The notes under the pieces were generated by a model. That model was not told the DNA's origin and did no database searches. It saw nothing but the letters and a program-made list of their open reading frames with translations. Below, piece after piece: positions 59,068-64,000 of a DNA stretch of 64,000 nt (position 1 is the stretch's first letter; every line of letters starts with the position of its first letter). The stretch is taken from contig CM060733.1 of the NCBI GenBank assembly GCA_030704615.1, positions 61,382,001-61,446,000 on the forward strand. The letters run 5' to 3'. The stretch comes from Takakia lepidozioides (lineage: Eukaryota; Streptophyta; Takakiopsida; Takakiales; Takakiaceae). Made by a program: the position numbers and the translations under genes.

Positions 59068-59255
59068 TGTGTGGACTAGTGACTGCCATAGTGGGCAGCG
59101 TAGTGGCAGCCTAGTGACTGACTAGTTGTAGCCTAGTGGTTGGACTAGTGGCTGGACTAGTGGTAGACTAGTGGTATACTAGTGTGTGGTGTGCACATGT
59201 GTTGTGTGGTTTTGGACAGCGATGTAGTTGTGTAGCGATATGTATGCGCACGACA
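59068..59255 (+). repeat. 3' terminal segment T, first copy
   Basis: 188 bp, starts TGTGTGGACTAG and ends GCGCACGACA (TG...CA). CTAGTGG/CTAGTGA words repeat internally. Identical by eye to 59585-59772. Confidence 0.85.
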
Positions 59256-59257
59256 GC

Positions 59258-59584
59258 TGTCAAGTTATTTTACCACTAGTGTGAAACTAGCTAGGAAAAG
59301 CTAGCTTTTACATATTGACATTTGGGATTGGCCCAAGTGTCAATCCAGGGGTCAAGGCAGATTTAGGCCCTGGAGTGGTTATCTTCACGGCAAGCGCGGG
59401 AGGCTCATCTTTCTCGAGTTGAGCCTCACCGCGCCTAGCTATGGCGCCGTAGTGTGGATTCCCCATGGCGTGGGGTGCACTTGGCTTGACTTGTATTTGA
59501 GTGATGAGGTTATATATGCATGAGTTTATGCTTCAGCTTTGTGAGCTCGCATGAGCTTGTGCTTGTATTCTTCTTCTTTATCAT
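59258..59584 (+). repeat. Internal copy L' of the 5' terminal segment
   Basis: 327 bp, begins TGTCAAGTTATT after a GC dinucleotide following T, and is cut at TTTATCAT where the second T starts. It keeps the longer forms of short repeats that are deleted in the 5' copy. Confidence 0.85.
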
Positions 59585-59772
59585 TGTGTGGACTAGTGAC
59601 TGCCATAGTGGGCAGCGTAGTGGCAGCCTAGTGACTGACTAGTTGTAGCCTAGTGGTTGGACTAGTGGCTGGACTAGTGGTAGACTAGTGGTATACTAGT
59701 GTGTGGTGTGCACATGTGTTGTGTGGTTTTGGACAGCGATGTAGTTGTGTAGCGATATGTATGCGCACGACA
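59585..59772 (+). repeat. 3' terminal segment T', second copy
   Basis: Ends ...CGACA, directly followed by GGTT and the host exon. It marks the right end of the element. Confidence 0.85.
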
Positions 59773-60250
59773 GGTTCGGACTTGTCTTTAGACGGGAGAA
59801 ATATCGCGAAGTGTGGGCAGAGTTGCACAAACACTTCGGTTTAGGGATTTGGAGCTCTATGATGTACAAGAACTTGCAGCCCATCCTGGATTTTTTGCTT
59901 CGTGGTCTCCCTCAACCGGCCTTTGTTATGTCTCAAGAGGATTGTATTTCATGTCCTACTTCGGTTCACCCTCAATTCAAATAAGGATTTGACCCTCCTC
60001 ATTTGTTTTTGAAACCACTGGTCAAGGTCTGGTAGAGATTTGGTGGACAATACACCAAGAGTAACACTCTGCTCATTGACGACACCGCCATGAAGTGTGT
60101 ATTGAACCCGCCCGACTCATGTCTTGTTCTCAAACCATTCCAGACCGTGGAGATTGATGGTTGTTATCTTCTCAAGGTTCTTCAGACCTATTTGCTTGGA
60201 ATGAGGAAACATCCCACTGTTTCAAGCTATTTTAATGGTCTACTCTTGGT
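59773..60250 (+). pseudogene. FCP1-like gene split by a retroelement, right half
   Basis: In one frame: FGLVFRREKYREVWAEL, FGLGIWSSMMYKNLQPILDF (the hhhWSS motif of FCP1/NIF domains), QEDCIS, a TAA at 59982-59984, PHLFLKPLVKVW, a TAG at 60033-60035, then NTLLIDDTAMKCVLNPP (motif III/IV with the DD pair). Joining at GGTT keeps the frame with the left half. Two stops and the insertion make it a pseudogene in this assembly. Confidence 0.8.
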
Positions 60251-60418
60251 CCTTTACAGTAGTCCATTGTCGGGACACTTATGTCTCCGAAAACGTAGAG
60301 GTCACTCTAAAACTAAGAAACACTACATCGTGTTGTTTTTGACGACGGGAACACTTAAATTGCGCAGGATGTCATCGTCCATCAACCTTCATCTGCCACA
60401 TCGGGGAAGAGGAAACGG

Positions 60419-61491
60419 ATGTTGTTAATATTGAGTGTCAATGGACTCCTCTGCTACCGGCCACCTCCAACCGGCGGTGAATTGTTTAAGGAGAGATTTC
60501 GTTTCAGGAAAGTTACAGTTCATGTTCCCAACAGACCTTTTGTTGTTCCCCGGCCCGGAGTCTTGGAGTTTCTCAACCTTGCGTTCATGCATTTTCACGT
60601 GGCGATCTGGTTATGTGCTGAAAGAGATGTTCTTTGTAGGATGCTCGAGTGCTTAGTTCCTACGAAAATTGCGAAGAAATTTTGTTTCATCTGGTCAGCT
60701 GAGGATTGCAAAGACACAACCAGTTACATCATGCCTGGGATGAAATATCTCGTTAAGGATATTCGCACTGTTCTTGCCAAGTACCCTGATACACCATTTG
60801 CAACGCAGAGACAAATACTTCTTGTCGATGATGAGTCATCAAAGGGCCTCCGAAACCCACCAAATACTGGATTCTTCCGTATTTCATACAAGCCATCACC
60901 GAAGGGCTTGGTTGACCAGGATGATATGACAAAAGCTGTGTGGCCATATATATTGAAAATGGCTGCAGCTTCAATAGTGGTAGATTACATCAGCGAAAAC
61001 CCTGCCAAGTGGTCTCGTAAGCCTATTGGTCGTGACCATGCCTATTAAGCTTGGTATGGAAGATATGTTGATCCTCGTGTTTGGATCCCACAACAAAAGG
61101 AACCTGATTACCTTGGTATGTACTTATCCCACTGTTTATTGTTTATGGAGAATTTGATCTTGAAAGTGTCTTCTACTTGCACTTTTACTTTATCATTTTT
61201 TCTACAAATGTTCCACATTTCAATTGACATTTGTCATTTGAAAAATTGTTTTGCCCAGTCACATTCAAGGAGCGAATTCGAAAAGAAGAAGAAGAGCTTC
61301 GTGATTGGCGAGAATGGCGGGCTTCTCGGCAGGCTTCAAGGGCATTAGGAGATTCAACAAGTAGAGTTCCAAGTAACATTTCAGATGATAATGTTATTAC
61401 TAGGTTCGAGTTCTCCGAAAGTATTTCCGTTTCCTCTGGTGCGGAGACCGTTGGTTGTGGAACCGGAGGCGTCTTCGAACACATGCCTTGA
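60419..61491 (+). pseudogene. FCP1/NIF-like HAD-fold protein, second tandem copy
   Basis: The frame from 60419 reads MLLILSVNGLLCY, RPGVLEFLNLAFMHFHVAIW, KKFCFIWSAEDC, RQILLVDDESSKGLRNPP and FFRISYKPS. A TAA at 61046-61048 interrupts, then AWYGRYVDPRVWIPQ continues in the same frame to a GTATGT donor. An intron to TTGCCCAG (about 61257) leads to a charged C-terminal exon (FKERIRKEEEELRDWREW) ending at 61491. The motif I Asp nucleophile is replaced by Ser (SVNG), and the second Asp by Asn, so it would not act as a HAD phosphatase. Directly downstream of the interrupted copy. Confidence 0.7.
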
Positions 61492-61494
61492 CTG

Positions 61495-63420
61495 CGAGCC
61501 GTTTGGGAGGAGGCTCTGTAATATTAATGGGTTAGTGTAAGCCGTTGTATGGCTTCGAGCCGCTGGATAACATCAAGTCCAACGGATGTACAGTTGACGT
61601 TACATTATATCTGACTGCAACGCTAAAGATGCAATCTCTAATAAAAAGTTTATCATCAATGTATGCGGACACATTCTTTCATGTCATTCTCTTCATCACA
61701 TGCCATGATTGTTCTATGTTTGGTTTTGTATGTCATATGATATGACAACCATTTTGTGCAAAAAAATTTATATATCTGACCTCACATCATGGTGTAATTT
61801 ATTGCATCCTCCCATTTTTTTCGTGAACGTCAACTTGGCAGTGGATGTTCTTCTAAAACCACAATACATACTTATATTGTCTTCAAAAATGTTTTGGAGG
61901 ATTATTGTTCATGGTTATATTGTGCATAAAATAACCAAAATAATCATATATATCGCTTTATTTCAATAATAAATTTTGTTTATTCATATTTCTCATATTA
62001 TTTCTGGACCAAACAAAAGTCCAGAATTAGTTAAAATAGTGTTATTTCTCTTGGTTAATATTAGGCTGGTAGGGTTCTTGATACCATTGCATATACATGT
62101 GCACATACTAGACAATACCCTATATACCGGTACAACACTGGAGCAAACAACCCCCAAAAAAAAAAAAAAAAAAAAAAAAATCTTGTGATTTTGACGAGGG
62201 GTGAAAACAAATGTGCATCAATGCACACTTGTTTTGCAGCACAAAAATATATTTAAAAAATTAAAAAAAATTGGGGATTTTTTTCCTTTTTGTGATTTCG
62301 ACGAGGGCTGCCTAACTCCACAACCCCCTGTTTTTTTCTTCTTCTCATATATTCGTTTTAAGAAATTTGTAATACAAAAGCAAAGAAGTACCTCTATTTC
62401 TTTTATAAATGTAAATTTCATAATACCACAACCCTTTGTTAAAAATAAATATTTTAGAATTTTTATTTTTCAAGAATTTGTTGGACCCTATGTTTTATCG
62501 CACATGGTTTGGAATTCATGCCGAGTGACTTCCTCTAGGGGAATTGTTAGCACTATTGAAGCTTTGCTTCCGACCAGCCATGTTCTTGAGGAGTTTTGAA
62601 TTATATTTTGTTTATAATTTTTTTTATTATAATTTGTGATTGTTTTTTTAAATATTTATTCCGTCAATGAAATAGGTTTGAATAACACCATAATCAATGA
62701 AGATATTTTAAATAGGTGTTTGTATTTTGTAGACGAATTTTAAAAATAAAATAAAAATCTAATAGTTTAATAAAATTAATTTGAGCTTTATTCTTTTTGA
62801 ATATTTATTTATTTTGTAAATTTAACAAATCAAATCTTCCAATAATCTGACAGTCTTACTTCAAATATGTTATAGATTAGTATTTCCTACGTAAAACACA
62901 ACACATATAGTTTGTGTGTTATCAAGTTTAATTTCTTCAGGATGGATAACACATGAATAAGGTTATGTTTAACAAGTGAAATTTTGCTAGTTCTGTAATA
63001 ACATAAGGGTATTGCAGAGGAAGCATGATTTGTATTAAATTCGCTTGTGACACCTTACATCTCTTCCATAAAAGTTGTCATTAACTTGCACTAGATCATG
63101 GCTTTACCACACAAGCGGCATGGGATCAGTAGCAGGGGAAACAAACGCGAAAACGCAATTGGTTGAGTCATCGCAGAGCAACACCCTCACCTACCACACT
63201 AGAGGAACGTCCAGGAACGCCGGAATTGAGCCATCCCAGCACTACTCCACACCAACCTATCTGAGAAACTTCTGAGGTCGCAGTCCTCCTCTCAACGGTC
63301 CCATGAAAAATGCGGATGATGTGGTGCGTACGTTGAGCCTCTCCGCAGAAGTCGGATTTCCAGGGACTACCGCCTGGATTTTTGAAATGTTAGGGAATGT
63401 TCTTGTCGTGTTTCGCTCAT
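61495..63420. other. AT-rich stretch with repeat remnants
   Basis: Holds a degenerate palindrome near 61580-61610, a clear one at 61825, an A25 run at 62156-62180, a GTGTGCG-family palindrome at 62205-62230, and a dispersed block shared with 13.7 kb. No coding pattern until about 63430. Confidence 0.5.
61825..61850. repeat. 26-bp palindrome, copy 11
   Basis: GAACGTCAACTT, GG, CAGTGGATGTTC. Diverged; the rightmost copy seen, about 330 bp after the second FCP1-like gene. Confidence 0.65.
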
Positions 63421-63430
63421 TTCCGCCATC

Positions 63431-63952
63431 ATGGAGCTCATCTCTCTCGTTCACCATAACAGATCTATTTTTCTCGTCGCTCATGTCTCCCTTCTTGTCT
63501 CCCGTATAAGGATTGACCTTGATAGTGTTGGAGACACTTTGTGGTTAAATATGCCACCTTGCAGTACCGTCAATCGTGTAGGAAGTGCAAATGGTAGTGG
63601 TGGGATGCTTGTAGCACCATTTCCATTTCTTCATGGTCCTTACATGCACCCAAGATCTTTGATGAGTCAACTTTTTGACTCCTCAATCCCAAATCTCACA
63701 CCGCAACTACGACCAGCAGATATCATTTCTAACGAGCAACCGGCCGCTCCAAAGAAGAAGAGAGCAGCAAAAAAGAAGGTCGTAAAACCAGAAGCAATTG
63801 ACTTGAAGGACGACGTCGAGGAGAAAAAGTGTAACGGTTTATGGAAGGATCATAGGGTTATCCATTTGATAACGCTGCGTGGTGAGATGCAAGCTGACGT
63901 ATTTTCCGCTCCACCAGTAAAACAAGGCATGCAACATCAAGTTTGGGAATAA
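63431..63952 (+). CDS. Myb/SANT-like DNA-binding protein, partial
   Basis: The plus-strand frame likely starts at MPPCSTVNRVG (about 63551). It contains a Lys-rich tract (PKKKRAAKKKVVKP) resembling a nuclear-localisation signal, then LWKDHRVIHLITLRGEMQAD and KQGMQHQVWE. This is the first helix and start of the second of the Myb/SANT (trihelix-like) domains found in plant regulators and in the DNA-binding protein of PIF/Harbinger transposons. It stops at 63950, where the domain is incomplete, so a splice site or frame change lies there and the rest may be outside the window. Confidence 0.55.
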   Translation: MELISLVHHNRSIFLVAHVSLLVSRIRIDLDSVGDTLWLNMPPCSTVNRVGSANGSGGMLVAPFPFLHGPYMHPRSLMSQLFDSSIPNLTPQLRPADIISNEQPAAPKKKRAAKKKVVKPEAIDLKDDVEEKKCNGLWKDHRVIHLITLRGEMQADVFSAPPVKQGMQHQVWE

Positions 63953-64000
63953 TAGGTCAGAGAAATCTCGACGGTATAATTTGGTAGATGAGTTTATGCA

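Larger units (their letters stand above)
48440..59772 (+). mobile_element. 11.3-kb Ty3-like retroelement with DNA methyltransferase and PHD finger
   Basis: Order: terminal segment L, ~3-kb non-coding leader, gag, protease, cytosine-5 methyltransferase, RT, RNase H, integrase, PHD finger, purine tract, then T-L'-T'. The flanks carry GGTT on both sides (48436-48439 and 59773-59776), and removing the element with one GGTT restores an in-frame host exon. Pol carries at least six single-base frame changes (near 55350, 56106, 56402, 57482, 57738, 58574). The two T copies look identical by eye, while L and L' differ mainly by small indels. So the insertion may be fairly young, with some frame changes being assembly errors. 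RT and integrase are of Ty3/gypsy type; the chromodomain often found in plant relatives is absent. Confidence 0.9.

Noticed and set aside
30000-62000. Endogenous giant-virus segment
   Set aside because: Inter-gene palindromes recall mimivirus-type transcript hairpins, but several genes have clear GT-AG introns, copies occur inside exons, and no core viral gene (major capsid, packaging ATPase, polymerase B) was seen.

Overview
The window reads as nuclear DNA of a land plant, probably a seed-free lineage (fern, lycophyte or bryophyte). The evidence is one intact HD-ZIP class IV gene, remnants of a TAA/TAR-type tryptophan aminotransferase, a cupin and PPR proteins, degenerate CCCTAAA-type repeats, and a dense mix of LINE, Ty1/copia, Ty3-like, SINE and MITE sequence. 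The seed-free placement is inference. Only the HD-ZIP IV gene looks intact and ordinary. Most other coding sequence carries single-base frameshifts or in-frame stops, which could be true decay or uncorrected long-read errors.

Layout. 0-0.4 kb: aminotransferase pseudogene exon. 0.6-2.5 kb: minus-strand 5' end of the same retroelement family found at 48.4 kb. 2.6-8.2 kb: broken LINE with endonuclease, RT and zinc-knuckle remnants. 9-11.1 kb: second LINE fragment with an internal inverted segment. 11.7-14.7 kb: telomere-like tandem repeats, a MITE-like inverted repeat and a palindrome cluster. 15.6-19.5 kb: SINE plus copia gag and LTR pieces in opposite orientations. 20.6-22.0 kb: five tandem copies of a ~284-bp unit. 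22.9-23.2 kb: cupin remnant. 24.6-27.0 kb: HD-ZIP IV gene.

30-64 kb is the accessory region. A divergent, TATA-containing promoter interval at 34.4-35.1 kb separates two gene sets. On the minus side are a hypothetical protein and a large DDE-transposase-like protein with a GHTHEDID motif. On the plus side are a small acidic protein ending in RNA-polymerase-II-CTD-like SPxY repeats, a protein with a ParB-like segment, several FCP1/NIF-like HAD-fold proteins and, at the window edge, a Myb/SANT-like protein. A 26-bp palindrome (arms AACCTCCACTG / CAGTGGAGGTT) recurs at least ten times between 30 and 62 kb, in introns, flanks and twice inside open reading frames. I saw none in the first 30 kb. 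This suggests the region has a common, possibly mobile, origin.

An 11.3-kb Ty3-like retroelement (48440-59772) sits inside one FCP1-like gene. Besides gag, protease, RT, RNase H and integrase it carries a cytosine-5 DNA methyltransferase domain between protease and RT, and a PHD finger after the integrase. Its ends are not simple LTRs: the layout is L ... T-L'-T', a split-direct-repeat arrangement. This element and the palindrome-marked gene cluster are the two items most worth following up.
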